Source: VAXT01 sp963850415 (lineage in GTDB: Bacteria; Actinomycetota; Thermoleophilia; Gaiellales; Gaiellaceae). From it: 64,000 nucleotides of DNA. Made by a program: the position numbers and the translations under genes. A model generated the notes under the pieces. That model ran no database searches and was not told the origin of the DNA. It worked only from the letters and a program-made list of their open reading frames with translations. The DNA is taken from NCBI GenBank assembly GCA_963850415.1, contig CAWKLE010000003.1, positions 124,001 to 188,000 on the forward strand, written 5' to 3'. This document shows positions 7,242 to 15,828 of this stretch, one piece after another (positions within the stretch are counted from its first letter, which is position 1; the number at the start of each line of letters is the position of its first letter).

Positions 7242-8242
7242 GTGGCCAAAGCGCACGGGATCGAGGCCGAGGGGCTCGTTCGCACGTTCAAGGGCGACAT
7301 CCGGGCGGTCGACGGGATCGACCTCCGCGTCGAGCCCGGTGAGATCTACGGCTTCCTGGGGCCGAACGGCGCCGGGAAGTCGACGACGGTCCACATGCTG
7401 ACGACGCTCCTGCCCCCCACCTCGGGCACCGCGCGCGTGGCCGGCTTCGACATCGTCAAGGACGGGCCCAAGGTGCGCACCGCGATCGGCGCCGCTCTCC
7501 AGGAGGCTGCGCTCGACAACCTGCTCACCGGCCGTGAGCACCTCAACCTCCAGTGTGCGCTGCACGGGATCGGCCGCTCAGAGCGCCGCGTCCGCTCGCA
7601 GGAACTGCTCGAGCGGGTCGGGCTCACGCTCGCGGCCGACCGTAAGGTGGGCGGCTACTCGGGCGGGATGAAGCGCAGGCTCGACCTTGCGCTGGCGCTC
7701 GCGCACCGGCCGACGATCCTCTTCCTCGACGAGCCGACCACCGGGCTCGACGTGCAGAGCCGGAGCGCGCTCTGGAACGAGGTGGCGCGGCTCGCGCGCG
7801 AGGACGGCGTCACCGTCTTCCTGACCACTCAGTACCTGGAGGAGGCCGACTCGCTCGCCGACCGCGTCGGGATCATCGACCACGGGCACATCGTGGCCGA
7901 GGGCACGCCCGCGCTGCTGAAGGCGCAGATCGGCCGGCCGACGGTCGAGGCGATTCCCGCCGACGGCGCCACGCCGGAGTCGATCGCGCGCATCCTCGAG
8001 CAGTTCGGCGAGCCGACCGGCGGCTCGGCGAAGGGCGTGGCGGTCCGGCTCGAGCACGGCGTCCAGGATCTCGCCGGAATCGTCCGGGCGCTCGACGCCG
8101 AAGGGATCAAGATCGAGAACCTCGCGCTCCACGCCCCGAGCCTCGACGACGTCTTCCTCGCCAAGACGGGCCGCTCGCTCGAAGGCGCCGCCGACGACAA
8201 GAAGAAGAAGAAGAAGAAGAAGCCGAAGTCGAAGCCGGGTGA
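7242..8242 (+). CDS. ABC-2 type exporter ATP-binding subunit (DrrA-like), with apparent frame break near the C-terminus
   Basis: About 333 aa. ATPase of a drug/lipid exporter: Walker A GPNGAGKST, signature YSGGMKRR, Walker B ILFLDEPTTGLD, then TTQYLEEAD and the DrrA-type C-terminal domain ending LDDVFLAKTGRSLEG. In the given frame it then reads a Lys run (KKKKKKKK) and stays open through the whole next gene into the second permease. Restoring one base between 8198 and 8199 turns the run into Glu (DDEEEE...AEVEAG) and ends at TGA 8240-8242, overlapping the next GTG as GTGA. I treat the read-through as a one-base error. Confidence 0.85.
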
Positions 8243-9012
8243 GCGCCCTCGCGCAGGTCGGGTACGTCGCGCGCCGCTCGATCGTGCGGACCGCGCGCCA
8301 GCCGGCGAACATCATCTTCCCGTTCGTCTTTCCGACCGCGCTCCTCGCCGTCACCTCGGCGGGTCTCAGCCCGGCGACGAAACTCCCCGGCTTCCCGTCG
8401 AAGTCCTTCCTCGCCTTCTTCCTCGCCTTCCCGTTCATCCAGGGCGCGCTCTTCGCGACCATGAACGCGGGGACGGATCTCGCGCGGGACATCCAGACCG
8501 GCTTCTTGAACCGGCTGGCGCTCACTCCGCTGCGAGGCGGGGCGCTGATCGTCGGCCAACTCGGCGGGATCGCGGTGCTCGCCTTCGTCCAGAACTGCTA
8601 CTACCTGACGGTCGGGCTGATCGCCGGAGTCCGACTGGAGTCGGGCATCGTCGGCGGGATCGTCCTGATCATCCTCGCGACGGGGGTCGCGATCGCATTC
8701 GGCGCCCTTGGCGCGTTCTTCGCGCTGCGGACCGGCTCGGGCGAGGCGGTGCAGGGCCTCTTTCCCCTCCTCTTCGTCGGCCTGTTTCTCTCGTCGATGA
8801 ACCTGCCGCGGAACCTGATCCAGGCCGACTGGTTCCGGACGGTCGCGACCTTCAACCCGATCTCGTACCTGATCGAAGGGCTGCGCAGCCTGATCATCAC
8901 GGGCTGGGACTGGGAGGCGCTGGGGCTCGCGTTCGGCTTCGCGGCGTTGCTCGCGGGCGCGGCGATGGTGCTTGCGAACTGGGCGCTCCAGCTGAGGTTG
9001 ACGCGGACATGA
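8239..9012 (+). CDS. ABC-2 type transporter permease 1
   Basis: 257 aa with about six hydrophobic segments (for example IIFPFVFPTALLAVTSAG, FFLAFPFIQGALFATM, IVGGIVLIILATGVAIAF). The short loop TFNPISYLIEGLRSL is typical of DrrB/ABC2_membrane permeases. It pairs with the upstream ATPase and the following permease. GTG start in a GTGA overlap with the frame-corrected ATPase; the stop overlaps the next ATG (ATGA). Confidence 0.88.
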   Translation: MSALAQVGYVARRSIVRTARQPANIIFPFVFPTALLAVTSAGLSPATKLPGFPSKSFLAFFLAFPFIQGALFATMNAGTDLARDIQTGFLNRLALTPLRGGALIVGQLGGIAVLAFVQNCYYLTVGLIAGVRLESGIVGGIVLIILATGVAIAFGALGAFFALRTGSGEAVQGLFPLLFVGLFLSSMNLPRNLIQADWFRTVATFNPISYLIEGLRSLIITGWDWEALGLAFGFAALLAGAAMVLANWALQLRLTRT

Positions 9013-9782
9013 GGAGTTTCTGGTCGGTGGCGTTTGCGGTCGCGTGGCGCGTGCTGCACAACGTGTTCACGACGCCGTCGCTGTTCTTGCCCGGGATGAT
9101 CTTCCCGCTCTTCTTCTTCACCGCATTCGCAGGCGGGCTGTCGCGCGTCACGGACATCCCGGGCTTCGACTTCCCGAACGGGTACACGGCGTTCCAGTTC
9201 GTGTTCGTCCTGCTCCAGTCGGCCGCGTTCGGCGGCGTGTTCACCGGCTTCGGGATCGCGCGCGACTTCGAGTACGGATTCGCGCGGCGGCTACTGATTG
9301 CGGCGCCGAGGCGCAGCGGGATCGTCGCCGGCTATGCGCTCGCAGCCGCGGGGCGCTGGGCGGTCACGGCGACGATTCTGACCATCGTCGCGCTCGCGGT
9401 GGGCATGCAGGTCGGCGGCAGCGGGATCGACCTCGTCGCGCTCTACGCGCTCGCGCTGATCGTGAACCTCGCCGGGACGCTCTGGGCGAGCGGGATCGCG
9501 ATGCGCCTGCGCACCGTCCAGGCGGGGCCGATCATGCAGCTGCCGGTCTTCCTGACGCTCTTCTTCGCGCCCGTCTACGTTCCGCTGGCGCTGCTCAGCG
9601 GCTGGCTGCACTCGGTCGCGAGCGTCAACCCGGCGACCTCGTTGCTCGAGGCCGGGCGGAGCCTGATCTCGGGCTCGACGGAGCATGTATCCGTCGCGTT
9701 CCCCGTCGCGATCGCGATGGCCGTCGGGTTGTCAGTGTGGGCGTGGCGCGGCCTGCGCAGCGCCGAGCGCGCGGCCCTCTAG
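9009..9782 (+). CDS. ABC-2 type transporter permease 2
   Basis: 257 aa membrane protein with about six transmembrane helices (SLFLPGMIFPLFFFTAFAGG, LPVFLTLFFAPVYVPLALL) and the late loop SVNPATSLLEAGRSLI found in ABC-2 permeases. With permease 1 it probably forms a heterodimeric export channel driven by the upstream ATPase. ATG 9009 overlaps the permease 1 stop as ATGA. By chance this gene is in the same frame as the uncorrected ATPase, so automatic callers may merge them. Confidence 0.88.
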   Translation: MRSFWSVAFAVAWRVLHNVFTTPSLFLPGMIFPLFFFTAFAGGLSRVTDIPGFDFPNGYTAFQFVFVLLQSAAFGGVFTGFGIARDFEYGFARRLLIAAPRRSGIVAGYALAAAGRWAVTATILTIVALAVGMQVGGSGIDLVALYALALIVNLAGTLWASGIAMRLRTVQAGPIMQLPVFLTLFFAPVYVPLALLSGWLHSVASVNPATSLLEAGRSLISGSTEHVSVAFPVAIAMAVGLSVWAWRGLRSAERAAL

Positions 9783-9793
9783 CATCGTTCGCG

Positions 9794-10441
9794 ATGATCG
9801 CCGAGGCCGTAGCCGCTGCGTTGATCTGCCTCGACCCGGGCCATGGGACGCCGCCCGCCGTCGGGCGCCAGACGGAGCCGATCGGGCCCGGCTCGCGCGT
9901 CTACAAGATCAAAGACGGGGGAGGAGCCTCCGGTGAGGCCGCGGTCGCGCTCGCGATCGCCAGGAAGACTCGAACGCTCCTCCTGCGCCGTGGCTACCGG
10001 GTCGCGATGACGCGGACCGGGCCTGTCTTCCGGTACGGAACCGGCGGGAATGTCGCCCGCGCGCAGTTCTGCAACCGGCGCCACGCCGCGCTCATGCTCC
10101 GGATTCACGCGGACGGCTCGACCGACCCGTCACGCCATGGGCTGGCGACGCTCTATCCCTCGTACCACCGCGGTTGGACGAGCGACATCTACGCACGCAG
10201 TCTGCGGGCGGCCCGCCTCGTGCAGCGAGCGACGGTCGCCGCCACTGGCGCCGCGGACAACGGGCTCGCGGGGCGGAGCGACCTGACCGGCTTCAACTGG
10301 GCGAACGTGCCCGCGATCCTCGTCGAGACCGGCTTCATGACGAACCCCTCCGAACGTCGTCGCCTCCAGTCGAGCTCGTACCAGTGGAAGGTAGCGCGCG
10401 GGTTCACCGCCGGAGTGGCCGCCTTCACCCCAGCGCGCTGA
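9794..10441 (+). CDS. N-acetylmuramoyl-L-alanine amidase (Amidase_3)
   Basis: 215 aa. Cleaves the lactyl-Ala bond of peptidoglycan using zinc. Zinc ligands are visible in order: His in LDPGHG, Glu in SGEAAVALAIA, His in RIHAD; the catalytic Glu is in LVETGFMTN. The N-terminus MIAEAVAAALICLDPGHG is too short to be a clear signal peptide, so an upstream start may be missed or export is non-classical. A TAGCAT box 8 nt before the ATG suggests a leaderless mRNA. A repeat element follows the stop by 1 nt. Confidence 0.88.
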   Translation: MIAEAVAAALICLDPGHGTPPAVGRQTEPIGPGSRVYKIKDGGGASGEAAVALAIARKTRTLLLRRGYRVAMTRTGPVFRYGTGGNVARAQFCNRRHAALMLRIHADGSTDPSRHGLATLYPSYHRGWTSDIYARSLRAARLVQRATVAATGAADNGLAGRSDLTGFNWANVPAILVETGFMTNPSERRRLQSSSYQWKVARGFTAGVAAFTPAR

Positions 10442-10442
10442 C

Positions 10443-10571
10443 GGGGTCAGACCCCGGTAACAAACAGCGCCGAAAGCAGCACAGAACTGTCACGGCGCGC
10501 GGCCCGACGGCCGTAATCGGAGCCGAGCCGCGCCCCTGAGCCGTCACAAACTTGTTACGGGGTCTGACCCC
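10443..10571. repeat. MITE/REP-like element, copy A (129 bp)
   Basis: Bounded by GGGGTCAGACCCC (10443-10455) and its inverse GGGGTCTGACCCC (10559-10571). The inverted similarity extends inward: GTAACAA occurs just inside both ends. Each terminal motif is itself a palindrome (GGGGTC-A-GACCCC). No coding sequence inside. A second element with the same ends lies at 54297-54403. It fits exactly between the amidase stop and the stop of the convergent small gene. Confidence 0.75.
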
Positions 10572-10576
10572 AGACG

Positions 10577-10879
10577 CTACTCAGGAGGCGTGGCGTTCTG
10601 GCGCATCTGCTCCGCCAGCTCTCGACCGCGCTCGTGGACTGAAGCGCGGCGGTCGCCGAGCTCGGGCGGGACGGCCTCGGCCTGGTCGACCGGCGTCTCG
10701 GCGGCCTCGAACTCCTCGCGGTCCTCGGCCACGACCCTCGACTCCGCGAGCTTCGACTTCAGCGCTTCCGCGTGCGGCTCGGGAACGGCCGGCGCAGGCG
10801 GACGGCGGACGACGAAGCGGTAGGCAACGCCTCCCGCGACCACGGCTCCACCGAGCAGGAGGGCCAGCCGGCCTTGCAC
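10577..10879 (-). CDS. Small membrane-anchored protein (hypothetical)
   Basis: 100 aa. An N-terminal transmembrane helix (RLALLLGGAVVAGGVAYRFV) is followed by a Pro-rich linker (RRPPAPAVPEPH) and a charged, helical tail (LKSKLAESRVVAEDREEFE; ELAEQMRQNATPPE). It is divergent from rpsF. The start is taken as GTG 10879; longer upstream frames run antisense to rpsF and are rejected. Function unknown. Confidence 0.65.
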   Translation of the reverse strand: MQGRLALLLGGAVVAGGVAYRFVVRRPPAPAVPEPHAEALKSKLAESRVVAEDREEFEAAETPVDQAEAVPPELGDRRASVHERGRELAEQMRQNATPPE

Positions 10880-10990
10880 GAGGCCGATGCTACAGTGTCG
10901 CCCGGCACCTGCCTCGCCACCCGCCGCCTCGTTCCCGAGCGGCGCCACCACGAGCGAGGCCGACTCAGACCGAAGGAGGCCAGAGGGAAC

Positions 10991-11401
10991 GTGATCGACT
11001 ACGAGATCCTGCTGCTGTTCGACGTCGAGCTCCCCGAGGAGCGGCAGAACGAGATCGTCACGCGCACGCGAGAGCTCGTCGAGCAAGGAGGCGGAACCTT
11101 CGAGAGCCACGACGTCTGGGGACGCCGCCGGCTCGCCTACGAGATCGACCACAAGGCCGAAGGCACCTACCACCTCCTGACCTTCACGGCCGAGCCGGGA
11201 ACGCTGGACGAGATCTCACGCGTGCTCAAAATCACTGACGGCGTCCTCCGCCATCTCGCAGTCAAGCGACTGAAGCCCGGCGCGACCCCTTCGGGACCGC
11301 CGCCGAGCTCCGACCGCGAGCCGGAGTACGCTGGAACGCTCGCCGAATCCGGTGCCGGGCCCGAGCCCGACGCCGCGGAACAGTTGGAAGGAGAGGAGTA
11401 A
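10991..11401 (+). CDS. rpsF: Ribosomal protein bS6
   Basis: 136 aa. 30S subunit protein that pairs with bS18. Core YEILLLFDVELPEE, DVWGRRRLAYEIDHKAEGTYHL and LRHLAVKRL. The usual family length is about 95-100; here a roughly 40-residue acidic, Pro-rich tail follows. GTG start with GAGGG 6 nt upstream and GGAGG further out. First gene of rpsF-ssb-rpsR-rplI; its stop abuts the ssb ATG. Confidence 0.95.
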   Translation: MIDYEILLLFDVELPEERQNEIVTRTRELVEQGGGTFESHDVWGRRRLAYEIDHKAEGTYHLLTFTAEPGTLDEISRVLKITDGVLRHLAVKRLKPGATPSGPPPSSDREPEYAGTLAESGAGPEPDAAEQLEGEE

Positions 11402-11848
11402 ATGGCGAACATCAACCGAGTCGTCCTCGTCGGAAACCTGACCAAGGATCCCGAGCTGCGCCACACGCCGAGCGGCACGGCGGTCTGCAAGCTGCGCCTG
11501 GCCGTGAACACGCGCCAGAAGGATGGGCAGACCGGCGAGTGGGGCGACAAGCCGAACTACTTCGACGTCACGGTCTGGGGCAACCAGGGCGAGAGCTGCG
11601 CGCAGTACCTTTCGAAGGGCCGCCCCGTGGGCGTCGACGGCCGGCTCGACTGGCGGGAGTGGGAGGCGCAGGACGGCTCCAAGCGCCAGGCGGTCGAGAT
11701 CATCGCCGACAGCGTCCAGTTCCTCGGCAGCCGCGGTGACGCGGAGAGCGGCGGCGGCGGCGGCGAGCGCCAGTTCGTGCCCGCCGGCGCAGCGACGACC
11801 GAGAACGCCGACTTCGGCAACGCGAACGACGACGACATTCCCTTCTGA
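11402..11848 (+). CDS. ssb: Single-stranded DNA-binding protein
   Basis: 148 aa. OB-fold (MANINRVVLVGNLTKDPELR; NYFDVTVWGNQGE; LSKGRPVGVDGRL), a Gly-rich linker, and the acidic tip DDDIPF that docks replication and repair partners. It sits between rpsF and rpsR as in most bacteria, starting immediately after the rpsF stop. Confidence 0.97.
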   Translation: MANINRVVLVGNLTKDPELRHTPSGTAVCKLRLAVNTRQKDGQTGEWGDKPNYFDVTVWGNQGESCAQYLSKGRPVGVDGRLDWREWEAQDGSKRQAVEIIADSVQFLGSRGDAESGGGGGERQFVPAGAATTENADFGNANDDDIPF

Positions 11849-12123
11849 TGGCGCGGAGCGACCGAGACCAGAAAGACCGTCAGGGCGGCCGCCGTCGTCA
11901 GCCGATGGAGCGGCCCGGCAAGCGCCGGCCCTGCTACTTCTGCAAGGAGAAGATCGACGAGGTGGACTGGAAGAACTTCAACCAGCTTCGCCGCTACGTC
12001 TCCGAGAAGGGCAAGATCCGCTCCCGCCGCATCACCGGCACGTGCCGCCGCCACCAGCGCCAGGTGGCCGTCGCCGTGAAGCGCGCACGCGAAATGGCTC
12101 TTCTGCCGTACGTGTCGAACTGA
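11848..12123 (+). CDS. rpsR: Ribosomal protein bS18
   Basis: 91 aa. 30S platform protein partnered with bS6. Basic N-terminus, then RPCYFCKEKIDEVDWKN, LRRYVSEKGKI and ITGTCRRHQRQVAVAVKRA. The CYFC pair plus the later Cys/His suggest the zinc-binding (C+) form. The ATG shares one base with the ssb stop (TGATG). Confidence 0.95.
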   Translation: MARSDRDQKDRQGGRRRQPMERPGKRRPCYFCKEKIDEVDWKNFNQLRRYVSEKGKIRSRRITGTCRRHQRQVAVAVKRAREMALLPYVSN

Positions 12124-12124
12124 C

Positions 12125-12784
12125 ATGAAGATCGTTCTCCGGGAAGACGTGGACAAGCTCGGCCTGCGCGGCGAGGTCGTCGACGTCGCGCGCGGCTACG
12201 CGCGGAACTTCCTGCTGCCGCGGAAGCTCGCGGAGCCGGCGACGCCCTCGCGCGTGAAGGAGCTCGAGAAGGTGAACGCGCGCCGCGCGCTGAACGAGGC
12301 GCAGAGCTTCGAGCAGGCGCAGGAGATCGCGCAGCGGCTCGGCCAGGCGGAGCTTCGCTTCGACGTCAAGGCCGGCGAGAAGGGCGTCCTCTTCGGGTCG
12401 GTCACCCAGACGAACCTCGCGGACGCGATCTGGGAGAAGCTCAAGGTCCGGGTCGACCGCCGGAAGATCGGGCTCGAGGAGCCCCTGAAGCGGATCGGCC
12501 GCTACCAGGTTCCGATCGAGCTGTTCGCGGATGTGACCGTCGAGACGCGCGTGCTGGTGGTGCCCGAGGGCGGGGAGCTCCCGCCGGAGGACGAGTTGCA
12601 GGCGATCGAGGAGGCCGCGGCGGCGGAAGCTGCTGCGGTCGAGGCGCAGGCCGAGGAGCAGCGCGCCGCCGCCGAAGCCGCGATCGAGGAGGAGATCGCG
12701 GAGGAGGAGGCGGTCGAGGAGCCGGAGGCCGAGGCCGCTGCCGAAGCCGAGCCCGCGCCGGAGGAGTCACAAGAGGCGAACTAA
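12125..12784 (+). CDS. rplI: Ribosomal protein bL9 with long acidic C-terminal tail
   Basis: 219 aa against about 148 usually. N-domain MKIVLREDVDKLGLRGEVVDV and ARGYARNFLLPRKLA, a long helix, and C-domain LFGSVTQTNLADAI. From about residue 155 an Ala/Glu-rich tail (AAAAEAAAVEAQAEEQ, EEEIAEEEAVEEPEAEA) is added. It starts 2 nt after rpsR and is followed by a strong hairpin. Confidence 0.95.
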   Translation: MKIVLREDVDKLGLRGEVVDVARGYARNFLLPRKLAEPATPSRVKELEKVNARRALNEAQSFEQAQEIAQRLGQAELRFDVKAGEKGVLFGSVTQTNLADAIWEKLKVRVDRRKIGLEEPLKRIGRYQVPIELFADVTVETRVLVVPEGGELPPEDELQAIEEAAAAEAAAVEAQAEEQRAAAEAAIEEEIAEEEAVEEPEAEAAAEAEPAPEESQEAN

Positions 12785-12788
12785 TTCT

Positions 12789-12813
12789 CCACAGGCTTCT
12801 GCCCAGCCTGTGG
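12789..12813 (+). terminator. Hairpin after rplI
   Basis: CCACAGGCT, 7-nt loop, AGCCTGTGG: perfect 9-bp stem 4 nt after the rplI stop. There is no T-run, so it is either a terminator of the type lacking a U-tract or an mRNA 3' stabiliser. The left arm lies in TTCTCCACA, one mismatch from a DnaA box. Confidence 0.5.
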
Positions 12814-13024
12814 ACGAATCGACGAAGAATCCGCTGGCAGCGCGAAATTCACGCGCGGATCGTGTTCAGCGAGCTGGGGATGACATCCGACAGGCTGGGG
12901 ACAATCGGACGAACGTGTGTTCCCTGACCCTGCAAGCGGGCATGTTTCGGCTCGGGCCGACCCTGTGCGAAAAACGGTTGTCCACCCGTTGAAATCGGCG
13001 CTTCCAGCCACCACTAATTCCGAC

Positions 13025-14368
13025 GTGGCCGTGCTCGCTTCGTCAACCCGGGACGCCCCTGTTCCGCCGCAGAACCTCGACGCCGAGGAGTCTGTCCTCG
13101 GCGCGATGATGCTCTCCCCGGGTGCGATCGGGGCCGTCAGCGAGGTCCTCGACGCCGGCGACTTCTACCGGGAGAGCCACGCGAAGATCTACCGCTCGAC
13201 GCTCTCGCTGTACGCGCGAGGCGAGCCGGTCGACGCGATCACGCTCGTCGACGAGCTCGAGGAGCGCGGCGACCTCGACGGGGCGGGTGGACGAGAGCGG
13301 ATCCACGAGCTGGCGGCGCTCGTCCCGGCGACTGCGAACGCGGCGCACTACGCCAAGATCGTCCGCGAGATGGCGACACTGCGCGGCCTGATCCGCGTCG
13401 GCGGCGAGGTCGCGCGGCTCGGCTGGGAGCGGCCGGGCGACGCGCAGGAGCTCGTCGACCAGGCGGAACAGGTCATCTTCGAGCTCTCACAGAGCCGGGT
13501 CGCGTCCGAGTTCAGCCACATCGAGGAGCTGCTCAAGGAGAGCTTCGAGCGGATCACCCAGCTCTACGAGGCCGGCGAAGACCTGACCGGTGTGCCGTCC
13601 GGCTTCCGTGACATCGACCGGATCACGGGCGGGTTCCAACCCGGCAACCTGATCATCGTCGCCGCCCGGCCGAGCATGGGCAAGTCCGCGCTCGGGCTCG
13701 GCATGGCCGCGAACCTCGGCGTGCGCACGAAGACTCCGGTGGCCCTGTTCACGCTCGAGATGTCGAAGTCCGAGGTCACGCAGCGGCTGATGTGCAGCGA
13801 GGCCAAGGTCGAGTCGAACCGCCTCCGCACGGGCAAGCTCGCAGTCGACGACTGGCCGCGCCTGACCGCGGCGTGCGACAAGCTCGCGAAGGCGCCGATC
13901 TACGTCGACGACACCGGGTCGATCACGATGATGGAGATCCGCGCCAAGGCGCGGCGGCTCAAGACGCAGGAGCCGAAGCTCGGGTTGATCATCGTCGACT
14001 ACCTGCAGCTGATGACCTCGGGCGCCTCGGTCGAGAACCGCGTGCAGGAGGTGTCGCAGATCTCGCGTCAGTTGAAGGTGCTCGCGCGCGACCTCGACAC
14101 TCCTGTGCTCGCCATGTCGCAGCTCTCGCGCGCAGTCGAGCAGCGCCACGACAAGCGGCCGATCCTGTCCGACCTCCGCGAGTCGGGCGCGATCGAGCAG
14201 GACGCCGACCTCGTCTTCTTCATCTACCGCGACGAGTACTACAACGAGGAGTCCGACCAGCAGGGCCTGGCCGAGGTGATCTGCGCGAAGCATCGCAACG
14301 GGCCGACCGGCTCGGAGAAGCTGTCGTTCCTGAAGCGCTACGCGAAGTTCGCCGACCTCGCGGCATAG
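13025..14368 (+). CDS. dnaB: Replicative DNA helicase DnaB
   Basis: 447 aa, usual length, no intein. N-terminal domain PPQNLDAEESVLGAMMLS; RecA-like domain with Walker A ARPSMGKSALGL, Walker B LIIVDYLQLM and the C-terminal arginine-finger region (ESGAIEQDADLVFFIYRDEYY). Hexameric fork helicase. GTG 13025 is preferred over upstream starts because the conserved domain begins soon after; TAATTC lies 5 nt before it, so the mRNA may be leaderless. A terminator-like hairpin follows. Confidence 0.96.
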   Translation: MAVLASSTRDAPVPPQNLDAEESVLGAMMLSPGAIGAVSEVLDAGDFYRESHAKIYRSTLSLYARGEPVDAITLVDELEERGDLDGAGGRERIHELAALVPATANAAHYAKIVREMATLRGLIRVGGEVARLGWERPGDAQELVDQAEQVIFELSQSRVASEFSHIEELLKESFERITQLYEAGEDLTGVPSGFRDIDRITGGFQPGNLIIVAARPSMGKSALGLGMAANLGVRTKTPVALFTLEMSKSEVTQRLMCSEAKVESNRLRTGKLAVDDWPRLTAACDKLAKAPIYVDDTGSITMMEIRAKARRLKTQEPKLGLIIVDYLQLMTSGASVENRVQEVSQISRQLKVLARDLDTPVLAMSQLSRAVEQRHDKRPILSDLRESGAIEQDADLVFFIYRDEYYNEESDQQGLAEVICAKHRNGPTGSEKLSFLKRYAKFADLAA

Positions 14369-14371
14369 GAA

Positions 14372-14412
14372 GAGCCCCGGAGGAGGGTCTGCGGCCAACC
14401 CAACCGGGGCTC
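14372..14412 (+). terminator. Rho-independent-like terminator after dnaB
   Basis: GAGCCCCGG (14372-14380) pairs with CCGGGGCTC (14404-14412), a 9-bp GC-rich stem with a 23-nt loop, right after the dnaB stop. No long T-run follows. Confidence 0.55.
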
Positions 14413-14497
14413 GTGATCCTTATCGGCAGCCTCGCCGGATTCATGACCCTCGAAATGACCACGGCGACGGCTGGGGCTTCTGGCACACTGGTTCGTC

Positions 14498-15793
14498 GTG
14501 CCCGCGACAGTCATCGTCGGCGCGCAGTGGGGGGACGAGGGCAAGGGCAAGATCGTCGATCTGCTCGCCCAGCATTCCGACCTCGTCTGCCGCTACCAGG
14601 GCGGCCCCAACGCGGGCCACACGATCATCGCCGACGGCGAGACGTACAAGTTCAAGCACATGCCCTCGGGGATCCTGTGGGGCAAGGAGTGCGTCCTCGG
14701 CGCCGGCCTCGTCGTCGATCCCGGCGTCTTCGTCGAGGAGCTCGACGACCTCGAGGCGCGCGGCATTTCGACCGAGACCGTGCGGCTCTCGGGCAACGCG
14801 CACCTGATCATGCCGTGGCACGTCGCGCTCGACGGCGCGAGCGAGCGGCGGCTCGGGAAGCTGCAGATCGGAACGACCCGCCGGGGGATCGGGCCCGCGT
14901 ACGCGGACAAGTCGACCCGGCTCGGGATCCGCGTCCAGGATCTGTTCGACGCGAAGATCCTGCGCCAGAAGATCGAGGTCGCGCTCGCCGAGAAGAACGT
15001 CTGGCTGGAGCGCGTCTACGGCGCCGCGCCGCTCGACCTGGAGGAGGTCGCGGAGGAGGTGGAGGGCTACGCGCAGCGGCTGCGCCCGTACATCGCGGAC
15101 ACGTCACTGCTGGTCGAGAACGCGCTCAAGGACGGCAAGGCCGTGCTCTTCGAGGGCGCCCAGGCGACGCTGCTCGACCTCGACCACGGCACGTATCCGT
15201 TCGTCACGTCGTCGAACCCGATCGCCGGCGCCGCCGCCACGGGAATCGGGATCGGGCCGACCCGGATCGACCGCGTGATCGGAGTCGCGAAGGCGTACGT
15301 GACCCGGGTCGGCGAGGGGCCGTTCCCGACCGAGATCGTCGGGCCCGACCAGGAGCGGCTGCGCGAGCTCGGCGGCGAGTACGGGACCGTCACCGGACGC
15401 CAGCGGCGCTGCGGCTGGCTCGATCTCGTCGGCCTGCGCTACGCGGTGCGGCTGAACGGGATGACGTCGCTCGCGCTGACGAAGCTCGACGTCCTCTCCT
15501 CGTTCTCCGAGCTCCCGGTCTGCGTGCGCTACCGACTGCGCGACGGGACCGAGACCGACGAGTTCCCGGCGCACCAGAGCGACTTCCACCATTGCGAGCC
15601 CGTGTACGAGACGCTGCCCGGCTGGAACGAGCCGCTGGACGCGATCGACGACGTGGCCACGCTGCCGAAGGCCGCCCGGGACTACGTGGACTTCGTCGAG
15701 GAGAAGCTCGGCGTCGAGGTCTGCCTGATCGGGACCGGCGCCTCCCGCGAGCGGGTGCTCTCGCGCCGCGGAGTCGAAGCAGTCCTCAGCTGA
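14498..15793 (+). CDS. purA: Adenylosuccinate synthetase
   Basis: 431 aa. IMP + aspartate + GTP to adenylosuccinate, first step from IMP to AMP. GTP loop QWGDEGKGKIVD, the IMP/catalytic segment GGPNAGHTI, and conserved ATGIGIGPTRIDRVIGV and GVEVCLIGTGASR. GTG start. It stands apart from purD (which starts at 16685) by a convergent methyltransferase gene. Product used by PurB. Confidence 0.97.
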   Translation: MPATVIVGAQWGDEGKGKIVDLLAQHSDLVCRYQGGPNAGHTIIADGETYKFKHMPSGILWGKECVLGAGLVVDPGVFVEELDDLEARGISTETVRLSGNAHLIMPWHVALDGASERRLGKLQIGTTRRGIGPAYADKSTRLGIRVQDLFDAKILRQKIEVALAEKNVWLERVYGAAPLDLEEVAEEVEGYAQRLRPYIADTSLLVENALKDGKAVLFEGAQATLLDLDHGTYPFVTSSNPIAGAAATGIGIGPTRIDRVIGVAKAYVTRVGEGPFPTEIVGPDQERLRELGGEYGTVTGRQRRCGWLDLVGLRYAVRLNGMTSLALTKLDVLSSFSELPVCVRYRLRDGTETDEFPAHQSDFHHCEPVYETLPGWNEPLDAIDDVATLPKAARDYVDFVEEKLGVEVCLIGTGASRERVLSRRGVEAVLS

Positions 15794-15797
15794 CCAA

Positions 15798-15812
15798 GTA
15801 ACAGACTGTTAC
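15798..15812. terminator. Palindrome between convergent purA and methyltransferase genes
   Basis: GTAACAG-A-CTGTTAC, 7-bp arms around one base, in the 35-bp gap between converging stops. It may be a weak bidirectional terminator. GTAACA-type sequence also borders the repeat at 10443-10571, so a decayed element is possible. Confidence 0.35.
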
Positions 15813-15828
15813 GAAGTCGGTTCGGGGG

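Noticed and set aside
8199..8222. AAG repeat as a programmed frameshift site
   Set aside because: No slippery heptamer of the A_AAA_AAG type and no convincing downstream pseudoknot; a missing base explains the data better.
7242..9782. A single 846-residue ABC protein joining ATPase and second permease
   Set aside because: Its middle third is the permease 1 gene read in the wrong frame (Arg/Pro-rich, no hydrophobicity). The two ends are separate genes brought into one frame by a probable one-base error.
13025..14368. Intein in DnaB
   Set aside because: DnaB is a common intein host, but this protein has the usual length with intact Walker A and B segments.
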